Shown: positions 1-6,687, counted from the first letter of the stretch. The stretch is 24,439 nt of DNA from JADDRA01 sp051005375 (GCA_051005375.1 JBPCJK010000095.1:1-24439); one strand, 5' to 3'. Notes: a model not told the origin generated them from the sequence alone. Numbers and translations: made by a program.

Positions 1-594
1 GGGATGCGGCGCCGTTCCCGGATCGGCGCCGGGCCGGAGTACTACTCCCTGGTAAGGGCGCTCCAAGCCGTCGACGCCGCCGACCTGGCCGTGCTGGTCA
101 TCGACGCCGCCGAGGGGGTCACCCACCAGGACCAGCGCCTGGCTGAGCGGATCGACGCCGCCGGCTGTCCCACCGTCATCCTGCTCAACAAGTGGGAGAC
201 CCTCGACGCCGAGGCCCGGGCCGACGCCGCCGCCCAGGTCGCCGACCGACTCCACTTCCTGTCCACCTCGCCGGTGATAAAGGGCAGCGCCCTGACCGGC
301 AGGTCCATCCACAAGCTGCTCCCTGCCCTCGGCCAGGCGGTGGAGGCCTATCGCCGGCGGGTACCGACCCGGGAGCTCAATCAGGTCGTGCAGGCCGCCC
401 AGGCCGCTCACCCCTCGCCGGGGGGCCGGGTGCTCTACGCCACCCAGGGGGCGACGGAGCCGCCCACCTTCACCCTCTTCGCCAACCGCGATCTGGCCCC
501 CACCTACCTGCGCTACCTGGAACGGGCGCTGCGCGAGCACTTCGAGTTGGGCAACACCCCGCTTAAGCTCAGGGTGCGCCGGCGGTCGTCGTGA
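1..594 (+). CDS. der: GTPase Der (EngA), C-terminal part
   Basis: The frame is open from the first base, so the gene is cut by the window edge and only about 197 C-terminal residues are seen. The first residues, GMRRRSRIG, continue the DTAG (G3) motif of the second GTP-binding domain. NKWE (G4, after VILL) and SALTG (G5) follow. The last 80 residues, from RRVPTRELNQVV to the basic tail KLRVRRRSS, match the KH-like domain that closes Der proteins. Der has two tandem GTPase domains and helps mature the 50S ribosomal subunit in the cytoplasm. The missing first GTPase domain must lie upstream of the window. It ends with TGA, 87 nt before the next gene's likely start. Confidence 0.95.
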   Translation, partial: GMRRRSRIGAGPEYYSLVRALQAVDAADLAVLVIDAAEGVTHQDQRLAERIDAAGCPTVILLNKWETLDAEARADAAAQVADRLHFLSTSPVIKGSALTGRSIHKLLPALGQAVEAYRRRVPTRELNQVVQAAQAAHPSPGGRVLYATQGATEPPTFTLFANRDLAPTYLRYLERALREHFELGNTPLKLRVRRRSS

Positions 595-663
595 TCGGCC
601 GTGCCTGCACCGCTTACGGCGATAGTCCCCCGTGCCTGTCGGAGGGGGCGGGTCCGCGGGGGG

Positions 664-669
664 TATAGC
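664..669 (+). promoter_or_regulatory. -10 element (TATAGC) of the RsbU-type phosphatase gene
   Basis: TATAGC lies 12 nt before the ATG at 682. No ribosome binding site is visible, which fits a leaderless or nearly leaderless transcript like others in this window. No clear -35 box was found. Confidence 0.45.
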
Positions 670-681
670 CTGCGCTCAGTC

Positions 682-1764
682 ATGATCGAGCGCCCGATCC
701 TCGGGATCGTCGCCGTCGCCGCCGTGCTGGCGGCCTCCGTGTGGGGGCGCTCGGCCCGGCGCCTCCTGCGGGTCAGCCGACGGATCGATCAGAGCTCCGG
801 TGAGCACTCCGAGGCCGCTCAGCTGGCACGGGACTCCCTGCTGAAAGACACCCACTCCACCCTCCTGTACTCCGCCGTGGCCGTGGCCACGTTGGCCGGG
901 TCGTTGTCGATGTCAGGGTGGAGCGACATCTTCAGCGTGGTGCTGCTCGTACCCGTGGCCCTCTCGCTGCGCTACGCCCAGAAGCTGCTGACCCACGCCC
1001 GGCTCACCGAGAGCCGCAGCCAGCTCGAGCAGCGGGCCCAGGAGGTGTTGGTCCAAGAAGCCCTGGCCCCCAAACGATGGGCCGCCCGCCTCGCTCCCGA
1101 GGACGTCCCCGAGTTCGCCGGCTTCGAGCTGGGCACCGTCTACCAGGCGGGCACCGGGATGATGGCGGGCGACTTCTACGACGTGTTCCGGGTGGCCCCC
1201 ACCAGGGTGGCGGCGCTCATCGGCGATGTCGCCGGCCATGGGATCGAGCCCTCGATCAGTGCCTTCCAGGCCAAGCACCTGCTGCGGGTGTTCCTGCGCC
1301 AGTACCGCGATCCGGCCCAGGCCCTGGAGGAGCTCAACCGCCAGATCTCGGGGATGGACAGGGGCGAGGAGTTCATCTCCATGTGCGTGGTGGTGTTCGA
1401 CACCCAGGCCGGAACGCTGCGCTACGCCTCGGCCGGCCACCCCGCCAGCTTCTACTGGCAGGACGGCGAGGTCCGGCCCCTGCGGGCTACAGGCCCGCTG
1501 ATCTCGCTCCAGCCCGACGCCGGCTACACCAGCCGGGAGATCCCATTGCAGAGCGGCGACATGGTGTTGATGTACACCGACGGCCTGGCCGAGGCCCGCA
1601 ACGGCGAGCAGCTCTTCGGCGAGGATCGCATCGCTGCCCAGCTTCGGCGTGACCCCGACATCGAGCCCGATGTGCTGTGCAAGACCCTGGTCGAGGCCGC
1701 CGCCGACTTCGCCACCACCCCGGTCACCGACGACATCGCCATCCTGGCCATCCGCCGGATGTGA
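682..1764 (+). CDS. membrane-anchored SpoIIE/RsbU-type PP2C serine phosphatase
   Basis: This 360-residue protein has hydrophobic segments at about residues 6-22, 62-77 and 82-98. A short coiled linker (about 100-125) leads to a SpoIIE-type PP2C phosphatase domain (about 145-358). Metal-binding and signature motifs are present: AGDFYD (162-167), GDVAGHG (181-187), YTDGLAEAR (298-306) and TDDIAILAIR (349-358). The family removes phosphate from anti-sigma-factor antagonists, so a role in stress or partner-switching signalling at the membrane is likely; the partner is not visible here. The frame is open back to a GTG at 601, but ATG 682 is preferred because it follows a -10-like TATAGC and starts just before the first membrane segment. 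It stands alone between der and a zinc-ribbon gene. Confidence 0.88.
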   Translation: MIERPILGIVAVAAVLAASVWGRSARRLLRVSRRIDQSSGEHSEAAQLARDSLLKDTHSTLLYSAVAVATLAGSLSMSGWSDIFSVVLLVPVALSLRYAQKLLTHARLTESRSQLEQRAQEVLVQEALAPKRWAARLAPEDVPEFAGFELGTVYQAGTGMMAGDFYDVFRVAPTRVAALIGDVAGHGIEPSISAFQAKHLLRVFLRQYRDPAQALEELNRQISGMDRGEEFISMCVVVFDTQAGTLRYASAGHPASFYWQDGEVRPLRATGPLISLQPDAGYTSREIPLQSGDMVLMYTDGLAEARNGEQLFGEDRIAAQLRRDPDIEPDVLCKTLVEAAADFATTPVTDDIAILAIRRM

Positions 1765-1770
1765 CCAGCC

Positions 1771-1813
1771 CCGGCCCCGGCCTCGCCCGGGCATCCGGCG
1801 CCGGCCTCGCCCG
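1771..1813. repeat. two 19-nt tandem copies, 24-nt period
   Basis: Positions 1771-1789 and 1795-1813 differ at one base and share the core CCGGCCTCGCCCG. They fill the gap after the phosphatase stop codon, and the second copy touches the inverted repeat that begins at 1813. Confidence 0.7.
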
Positions 1814-1861
1814 TTCTTTCGTCGCACAACGGCACCGGGTGCCGTCTCCAGACGAAAGAAC
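1813..1861. repeat. nested inverted repeat (cruciform or terminator)
   Basis: Outer arms GTTCTTTCGTC (1813-1823) and GACGAAAGAAC (1851-1861) are perfect 11-nt complements. Inside, separated by 5 nt on each side, is a second perfect stem, ACGGCAC (1829-1835) with GTGCCGT (1839-1845) and a 3-nt loop. It lies 48 nt after the phosphatase stop, so it may terminate that gene. There is no T-run, and the long symmetrical shape could also be a mobile palindrome. Confidence 0.7.
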
Positions 1862-1899
1862 AGTGGGAAAGCGACGCCAACCGGCGGGCGCTGCCGCCG

Positions 1900-1905
1900 T
1901 ATCCT
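1900..1905 (+). promoter_or_regulatory. -10 element (TATCCT) of the zinc-ribbon gene
   Basis: TATCCT ends 10 nt before the ATG at 1916. With no Shine-Dalgarno sequence in between, the transcript probably begins at or next to the start codon. Confidence 0.5.
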
Positions 1906-1915
1906 GAGGGCGGAC

Positions 1916-2128
1916 ATGCCCTGGTGTGAGGACTGCAGCCGGTTCTGGACCGTCGACGCCATCCCTGCCGACCGCTCCTGTCCCACGTGCGGCGCCGTCC
2001 TCCCCGAACCCGGCGCCGGCGAGGATCTGCGCGCCCCCTGGCACTTCAAGCTGCTGGTGGTGGCGGTGGTGATCTACCTCGGGTGGCGGGCCGTCCAGGG
2101 CCTGGCCTGGCTCGCTGGGCGGTTCTAG
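1916..2128 (+). CDS. small zinc-ribbon protein with one membrane helix
   Basis: This 70-residue protein begins MPWCEDC and has two CxxC pairs (C4/C7 and C22/C25), enough to bind one zinc ion. A hydrophobic helix follows at about residues 43-60, so the ribbon probably sits at the cytoplasmic face of the membrane. The upstream frame is open to 1649, but those residues only read through the phosphatase gene, and the -10 box points to ATG 1916. The stop codon TAG (2126-2128) overlaps the stop codon of the convergent nrdB remnant inside the palindrome GTTCTAGAAC. No specific function can be named; similar short ribbon proteins are common hypothetical proteins in actinobacteria. Confidence 0.7.
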   Translation: MPWCEDCSRFWTVDAIPADRSCPTCGAVLPEPGAGEDLRAPWHFKLLVVAVVIYLGWRAVQGLAWLAGRF

Positions 2129-2943
2129 AACTCCTCGTCGAAGGCGACGGTGCCGCTCACGCCGAGCTGGTAGGCGGAGACGGTGCGCTCGAAGAAGTTG
2201 GACAGCTCGGCCACGTCCTGGAGCTTCATGAAGCCGAAGGGGTTGCGGGCGCCGAAGCGGGGCGGGAGGTGGAGGTCGCCCAGGCGCTGGTCGGCGACGT
2301 GGCGCAAGTACTGGCGGGTGTCGGCCAGGGAGATGCCCGAGACGGCGCCGCCCAGCACGTCGGAGGCGAAGGCGCTCTCGGCCTCCACCGCGTCCTCCAT
2401 CATGGCCACGACCGATCGGGCGAAGTCGGCGTCGAAGAGGTCGGGCTCCTCGGCCCGCACGGTGTCGATGACGGCGAAGGCGAAGCCCATGTGGCCGCTC
2501 TCGTCCCGGAACACCCAGTTGGTGCCCGACGCCAGCCCGTTGAGGAGGCCCTTGGAGCGCAGGAAGTACACATAGGCGAAGGCGGCGAAGAAGAACAGGC
2601 CCTCGATGCAGGCGGCGAAGCACACCAGGTTTAGCAGGAAGGCCCGGCGATCGGCTCTGCTGCGGAGGGTATCGAGCCCGCCGATGCCCGCCATCCACTT
2701 GAAGCAGAAGTCGGCCTTGGCCCGGATGGAGGGGATGTTCTCCACGGCGGCGAAGGCCTGGGCCCGCTCCTCGGGATCGGGCAGGTAGTTGTCGAGCAGG
2801 GTCAGGTAGAACTGGACGTGAACGGCCTCCTAGTAGAGCTGGCGGGAGAGGAACAGCCGGGCCTCGGGCGAGTTGATGTGCTTGTAGAGGTTGAGCATCA
2901 GGTTGTTGGCCACGATCGAGTCACCGGTGGCGAAGAAGGCCAT
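2125..2943 (-). pseudogene. nrdB: ribonucleotide reductase beta subunit (R2), N-terminus missing and amber-interrupted
   Basis: Reading down from 2943 gives a recognisable class I R2 protein that makes the diiron-tyrosyl radical for deoxynucleotide synthesis. Homology begins abruptly at AFFATGDSIVANN, so roughly the first 80 residues are absent; upstream sequence belongs to other genes. An in-frame TAG at 2832-2830 stands where the family has Glu, in LY(stop)EAVHVQFY. The diiron ligands can otherwise be placed: D in ATGD, E and H in EAVH, E in CIEGLFFF, and E and H in DESGH. The radical tyrosine (EAVHVQFY) and the R1-binding tail ending FDEEF also survive. An ATG at 2745 opens a 206-residue frame after the stop, but it lacks the first ligands. 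TAG also serves as a normal stop for several genes here, so recoding is unlikely. Confidence 0.85.
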
Positions 2944-2949
2944 CCCCCC

Positions 2950-3122
2950 GGCGTGCTTGGAGACCGAGGAGCCCAACTACTCCAAGGTGGCGGCCCGGCT
3001 GCTGGCCGGCCTCGCCTTCCACCGGGTCCGCTCCCGGGGGTCGCTCATCCGGGGCACCAACGGGCTGTCCAACGGCGTCGTCCCGTTCCTCAAGACCCTC
3101 GACGCCTCCGTCGCCGCCGTCT
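2950..3122 (+). pseudogene. nrdA: two joined scraps of ribonucleotide reductase alpha subunit (R1)
   Basis: On the strand opposite to nrdB, the frame starting at 2951 reads LETEEPNYSKVAARLLAG. This resembles the R1 N-terminal region, where family members have TEPNYxYVAARLLL. It is followed directly by RGSLIRGTNGLSNGVVPFL and KTLDASVAAV, which belong to the middle of R1 before NQGG(K/R)RKG. Roughly 200 intervening residues are missing, as is the rest of the protein. Each scrap looks well conserved, so the join seems recent, or it is an assembly chimera. No start codon, catalytic cysteines or C-terminus are present, so it cannot make an enzyme. It abuts the broken end of nrdB at about 2940-2950. 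Confidence 0.75.
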
Positions 3123-3262
3123 GCCCGCCTCGGGGTCCACTACATGACCGCCTACCGCTACGTGCGCCAGGGTCGGCTCCCTGCCGAGCGGGAGGGCACG
3201 CAATGGCGGGTCCGCTCCGGCGACGTCGAGCGCTTCGCCGGCCCCGGCCTCGCCGCCGGCCC
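3123..3262 (+). pseudogene. 5' scrap of a B12-binding regulator: excisionase-type helix-turn-helix
   Basis: Reading from 3123 gives AARLGVHYMTAYRYVRQGRL followed by PAEREGTQWRVRSGDVERFA. This is a typical helix-turn-helix of the excisionase/HTH_17 type (LGV.YMTAYRYVR.GRLPA). After FAG the frame runs into sequence that codes on the opposite strand. It appears to be the DNA-binding front of the protein whose other two parts lie at 3263-3675 (inverted) and 3678-3920. The true start codon is lost: the ATG at 3144 falls inside the first helix. Confidence 0.7.
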
Positions 3263-3675
3263 TGGTGATCCTCCAGGTGTCGGCGGGGACGTCGGCGCCG
3301 AGCTCGAGCACGGCGAAGCCGCCCAGGCGGACCAGGTCGGCGCAGATGGCGATGGGCAGGCTGTGGCGCTCGCCCCGGGGTGCGCCCAGCACGACCGTGC
3401 CCCGGCTGCGCCCGGGTCGGCGGAAGCGGGCGCCGAGGCGGGCCACCACCCGCGTGGCCGTCGCCGTGGCCACGTACTGGTCGGCGACGCCGAGTCGGCC
3501 GGCCTGCTCACCGTCGCTGACCCTGGCCAGGGCCACGGCCACGATGTCGAGGTAGGCACCCTCGGGGGTGGTCGCCGCCGCAGGGCCCGCTCGACGACCG
3601 ACCAGGCCCCGGTCTCGTCTCCGGCGAGGAGTTGGTCGTACAGCCGCCCGGCCCAGTCGACCGCGCCGGCGCCCG
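3263..3675 (-). pseudogene. inverted middle of the B12-binding regulator, with frameshift
   Basis: Minus-strand translation from about 3675 gives DPPGAGAVDWAGRLYDQLLA, then GDETGAWSVVERAL. It must change frame near 3575-3585 (a CGG-rich run) to continue EGAYLDIVAVALARVSDG. Next come GVADQYVATATATRVVARLG, GTVVLGAPRGERHSLP and ADLVRLGGFAVLELGADVPA. This is the four-helix cap and the first half of a cobalamin-binding Rossmann domain, with ERHSLP at the place of the usual DxHxxG loop. The CarH-type W(x9)EH cap motif is not conserved (E, Q and Y instead). Turning this segment round would join it to the plus-strand scraps on both sides. Confidence 0.75.
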
Positions 3676-3677
3676 GC

Positions 3678-3920
3678 GGGTCGATCGTCTCGTGGCCGTC
3701 GGCGTGGGCGTTACCCGGGTGGAGTCCCTGGGCGCCGCCGTCGACACCGTCGCCGCGGTGCGGGCCGCCCTTCCCCGCGTCCCGGTGCTCCTGGGGGGCC
3801 AGGCGGTGTGTGACGGCGAGGTGGCCAGGCGGGCAGGGGCCACCGGGTGGGCTCGTGACGGGCGCGACCTGGTGGGCGCCGTCGAGGCTGCCGTCGCCGG
3901 GATCCCCCACCTGACCTCGG
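3678..3920 (+). pseudogene. 3' scrap of the B12-binding regulator
   Basis: In the plus frame, DRLVAVGVGVTRVESLGAAV is followed by DTVAAVRAALPRVPVLLGGQ and GATGWARDGRDLVGAVEAAV. This is the second half of a B12-binding domain, with the VPVLLGGQAV strand and the conserved GA.GWA.DGR turn. It supplies what the inverted segment lacks. The frame stays open to a TAG at 4028-4030, running antisense through the 3' end of metE, so the natural stop may also be lost. Confidence 0.7.
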
Positions 3921-3934
3921 TTCTCCGGGGTCTG

Positions 3935-3953
3935 AGCATCGCTGAGCGATGCT
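3935..3953 (-). terminator. palindrome downstream of metE
   Basis: AGCATCGCTGAGCGATGCT is a perfect inverted repeat with a single central base. As RNA it would fold into an 8-bp stem with a 3-nt loop, 17 nt after the metE stop. There is no U-tract, as is common in high-GC actinobacteria. It could instead be an operator. Confidence 0.5.
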
Positions 3954-3970
3954 GGTTGCCCGTAGAACGC

Positions 3971-6280
3971 TCAGGCTCGTGCCCCGATCCGCTCCCGGAC
4001 CAGGCGGGCGGCCTCGACCATGTTGGCTAGGGCGGGCTTGACCTCGTCCCACCCCCGGGTCTTGAGGCCGCAGTCGGGGTTCACCCACAGCTGAGCGGGG
4101 CCGAGCACGGCCAGGGCCAGCTCGAGCAGGTCCACCATCTCGGCGGTATCGGGCACCCGGGGGGAGTGGATATCCCACACGCCGGGACCGATCTGGTTGG
4201 GGTAGCTGACCTTGGTGAACGTTTCGAGAAGCTCCATGGCCGAGCGGGACGTCTCGATGGAGATGACGTCGGCGTCGAAGGCGGTGATGGCGTCGATGAT
4301 GTCGCCGAACTCGGCGTAGCACATGTGGGTGTGGATCTGGGTCTTGTCGGCCACCCCCGAGGAGGCCAGGCGGAAGGCGGCGACCGCCCAGGCCAGGTAG
4401 GCGTCCCGGTCCTCGTCGTGCAGTGGCATGAGCTCTCGCAGTGCCGGCTCGTCGATCTGGATGATGGCGGCGCCGGCGGCCTCCAGGTCGGCGACCTCGT
4501 CGCGCATGGCCAGGGCGATCTGGCGGCAGGTCTGGCTCTCGGGCTGGTCGTCGCGGGCGAAGGACCACGCCAGCATGGTCACCGGCCCGGTGAGCATGCC
4601 CTTGACCGGGCGGTCGGTGAGAGACTGGGCGTAGCTCCACCAACCGACGGTGATGGGTGCCGGCCGGGACACGTCGCCGAAGATGATCGGCGGCTTGACG
4701 CAGCGGGACCCGTAGCTCTGGACCCACCCGTGCGTGGTGACGGCGAAGCCATCTAGGTGCTCAGCGAAGTGCTCCACCATGTCGTTTCGCTCGAACTCGC
4801 CGTGGACCAGGACGTCGAGGCCGGCGGCCTTCTGGAAGCGGACGACCTCGGCCACCAGCTCGGCCAGGCGGGCCTCGTAGGCCGGCGTGTCGAGCTCCCC
4901 CCGGCGGAGCCGGGCGCGCAGGGAACGGACCTCTGGGGTCTGGGGGAAGGACCCGATCGTCGTCGTGGGCAGGATGGGCAGGGCCAGGCGTGCCGCCTGG
5001 GTGGTGCGGCGCTGCGGGAACGGGCTCAGGCGGTGCTCGGCCTCGGGGCCGGTCTGGGCCAACCGCTGGGCCACGGCAGGGTCGTGGGCGAGCTGAGACA
5101 GGCTGCGTGCCGCCCGGGATGCGGCGTTGAGTTCTAGCTCGGCGGACAGGGCGCCACGACCCTCGTCGAGGGCACGGGCCAGGACCACCACCTCCTCCAG
5201 GCGCTGATGGGCGAAGGCCAACCAGGGCCTCACCTCGGCGTCGAGGCCGGCTTCGAGGTCGAGGTCGAGGGGCATGTGCAACAGGGAGCACGACGGGGCC
5301 ACCAGGAGCCGCTCGGGGCCGAGGCGGCTGCGGGCCCGCTCCAGCGTCGCCAGGGCGGCGTCGAGGTCGGAGAGCCAGACGTTGCGGCCGTCGAGGACCC
5401 CGAGGGAGAGCGCCAGGGACTCCGGGGCCTGGTCGAGGGCAGCGTCGAGCTGGGCGGGCTCGCGCACCACGTCGAGGTGGAGGGCGGCGACAGGCAGTCC
5501 GAGGGCCACCGGGAGGTTGCGGCGAAGCCCCGAGAAGTAGGTGGCGACGAGCAGGCGCAGCTCCGGCGCAGCGGCGGCGAGGCGGTGGTAGGCGCCGGGG
5601 AACGCCTCGACGATCTCGGCGTCGAGGTCGAGGCCCAGCGCTGGCTCGTCGATCTGGACCCACTGCGCCCCGACGCCGGCCAGGTCGGCGAGGACCGCCT
5701 CGTAGGCGCTGAGCAGGCCGGGCAGCAGCGAGACCACCGGCACAGGCCCTCCCGGCTGCTTGGACAGGACTAGGAACGAGATGGGCCCGAGGAGGACCGG
5801 CCGGGTGGCGATGCCGAGTCCGGCGGCCTCCCGGAGCTCGTCAACCGCTTTGCTGCCCGTGAGTTGGAAGCGCTGGCCCGGCGCCAGCTCCGGGACGATG
5901 TAGTGGTAGTTGGTGTCGAACCACTTGGTCATCTCCAGGGCGGGGACGGCCTGGTCCTCGCCCGCGCTGCCCCTGGCCATGGCGAAGTAGGCGTCCAGGT
6001 CGATGTCGCCATCGGCGCTCAGGTAGCGGTCGGGCACGGCGCCCACCATCACCGCGGTGTCGAGCACGTGGTCGTAGAGGGAGAAGTCGTTGGAGGGGAT
6101 GTGGTCGATGCCGAGGTCGCGCTGGCGCTGCCAGGTCCGGCGCCGGAGATCACAGGCCACTCCCTCCAGGTCCTCGACGCCGAGCTTGCCCGCCCAGCAG
6201 TCCTCGAGCGCCCGCTTCAGTTCCCGCCGCGGGCCCATCCTGGGCATACCCAGGCCGGTGGCGGGGATAGCTCGTGTCAT
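3971..6280 (-). CDS. metE: cobalamin-independent methionine synthase MetE
   Basis: MetE transfers the methyl group of 5-methyltetrahydropteroyl-triglutamate to homocysteine to make methionine in the cytoplasm, without B12. The 769-residue product has the usual length and both barrel domains. The N-terminal domain opens with GMPRMGPRRELKRALE and the C-terminal one carries the zinc site: H652 and C654 in THMCYAEF, E676 in ISIETSRS and C737 in NPDCGLKTRGW. The frame is open to an ATG at 6316, but ATG 6280 is preferred: it places GMPRMG about 11 residues in, as in known MetE, and follows a TACGGT -10 box by 9 nt. No cobalamin riboswitch fits in the short gap to the tRNA gene. Remains of a B12-binding regulator lie beyond its 3' end, and a decayed copy of residues around 330-360 lies at 6578-6669. 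Confidence 0.96.
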   Translation of the reverse strand: MTRAIPATGLGMPRMGPRRELKRALEDCWAGKLGVEDLEGVACDLRRRTWQRQRDLGIDHIPSNDFSLYDHVLDTAVMVGAVPDRYLSADGDIDLDAYFAMARGSAGEDQAVPALEMTKWFDTNYHYIVPELAPGQRFQLTGSKAVDELREAAGLGIATRPVLLGPISFLVLSKQPGGPVPVVSLLPGLLSAYEAVLADLAGVGAQWVQIDEPALGLDLDAEIVEAFPGAYHRLAAAAPELRLLVATYFSGLRRNLPVALGLPVAALHLDVVREPAQLDAALDQAPESLALSLGVLDGRNVWLSDLDAALATLERARSRLGPERLLVAPSCSLLHMPLDLDLEAGLDAEVRPWLAFAHQRLEEVVVLARALDEGRGALSAELELNAASRAARSLSQLAHDPAVAQRLAQTGPEAEHRLSPFPQRRTTQAARLALPILPTTTIGSFPQTPEVRSLRARLRRGELDTPAYEARLAELVAEVVRFQKAAGLDVLVHGEFERNDMVEHFAEHLDGFAVTTHGWVQSYGSRCVKPPIIFGDVSRPAPITVGWWSYAQSLTDRPVKGMLTGPVTMLAWSFARDDQPESQTCRQIALAMRDEVADLEAAGAAIIQIDEPALRELMPLHDEDRDAYLAWAVAAFRLASSGVADKTQIHTHMCYAEFGDIIDAITAFDADVISIETSRSAMELLETFTKVSYPNQIGPGVWDIHSPRVPDTAEMVDLLELALAVLGPAQLWVNPDCGLKTRGWDEVKPALANMVEAARLVRERIGARA

Positions 6281-6289
6281 GACCAGCGG

Positions 6290-6295
6290 ACCGTA
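6290..6295 (-). promoter_or_regulatory. -10 element (TACGGT) of metE
   Basis: On the minus strand TACGGT ends 9 nt before the ATG at 6280, with no ribosome binding site between, which predicts a leaderless metE transcript. Confidence 0.5.
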
Positions 6296-6367
6296 CCAGC
6301 GGCCGGGGACGGCCACGGTGGGCCGGATTGGCTGCTAAGCGCCCGTGCCCGCCGTAACCGCGGGCGC

Positions 6368-6373
6368 TAGGGT
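6368..6373 (+). promoter_or_regulatory. possible -10 element (TAGGGT) of tRNA-Pro
   Basis: TAGGGT ends 10 nt before the first base of the tRNA, a fitting distance for a transcript that starts just ahead of the mature 5' end. No matching -35 box was seen. Confidence 0.4.
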
Positions 6374-6383
6374 GGCGCCGTCA

Positions 6384-6458
6384 CGGGCTGTGGCGCAGCT
6401 TGGTTAGCGCGCTTGACTGGGGGTCAAGAGGTCGGGAGTTCAAATCTCCCCAGCCCGA
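6384..6458 (+). tRNA. tRNA-Pro (anticodon GGG)
   Basis: The 75-nt sequence folds as a full cloverleaf. The acceptor stem is CGGGCTG with CAGCCCG, and the D arm is GCGC/GCGC around AGCTTGGTTA. The anticodon arm is CTTGA, loop CTGGGGG, TCAAG, placing GGG at positions 34-36. The T arm is GGGAG, loop TTCAAAT, CTCCC, and the discriminator base is A. The 3' CCA is not encoded. GGG reads proline codons CCC and CCU. The gene is divergent from metE. Confidence 0.95.
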
Positions 6459-6468
6459 CGGAGTACGA

Positions 6469-6486
6469 GGGTGCGAGGATGCACCC
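6469..6486 (+). terminator. hairpin after tRNA-Pro
   Basis: GGGTGC (6469-6474) and GCACCC (6481-6486) form a 6-bp stem with a 6-nt loop, 10 nt after the tRNA. It lacks a T-run. Confidence 0.4.
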
Positions 6487-6577
6487 GTGGCCCGAGCGCC
6501 GGCCGGCAAGAGCGGACAAGCAATGTCTTTCGCTCTCGGCGGGTCCTCCCGGTCGTTGTCGGCTCTCCGGACCCTCA

Positions 6578-6669
6578 TGGTGCCCGTCGTGCTCCTTGCT
6601 GCACCATGCCGCTCGACCTCGAGTTCGAGGCCGACCTCGACGCCGAGGTGAGGCCCTGGCTGGCCTTCT
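6578..6669 (+). pseudogene. decayed fragment of a metE-like gene
   Basis: Translation from the ATG at 6606 gives MPLDLEFEADLDAEVRPWLA, nearly the same as MPLDLDLEAGLDAEVRPWLA in the intact metE. At DNA level it matches the minus strand of about 5213-5297 with about nine differences, one of them a single-base insertion, in some 86 nt (compared by eye). Fainter similarity may reach back to about 6560. Both flanks lose similarity, and nothing else of MetE is present. It lies between tRNA-Pro and the csoR operator, in the orientation opposite to metE. It is either a partial duplication or the last trace of a deleted second metE homologue. Confidence 0.75.
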
Positions 6670-6687
6670 GTCCATTCCTTGGCCGAT

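Noticed and set aside
1813..1861. Integron attC site
   Set aside because: The arms are in the wrong order for the RYYYAAC/GTTRRRY ends, and there is no integrase or cassette array.
2830..2832. Amber codon read as an amino acid (recoding)
   Set aside because: TAG ends several intact genes here (1916 gene, marR, pgsA and others), no pyrrolysine or suppressor signal is seen, and the two internal TAGs replace different residues (Glu and Trp).
3263..3675. Phase-variable invertible switch
   Set aside because: No long flanking inverted repeats and no recombinase gene are present, and the segment also carries a frameshift; decay or misassembly is more likely, though reads should be checked.
3144..3914. 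Open plus-strand frame of 256 codons
   Set aside because: Only its first 35 codons (the HTH scrap) look like protein; the rest is Gly/Ala/Arg-rich antisense of the inverted B12 domain.
6281..6383. Cobalamin riboswitch before metE
   Set aside because: The gap to the tRNA is about 100 nt, without a B12-box-like sequence, and a -10 box lies 9 nt before the start codon.
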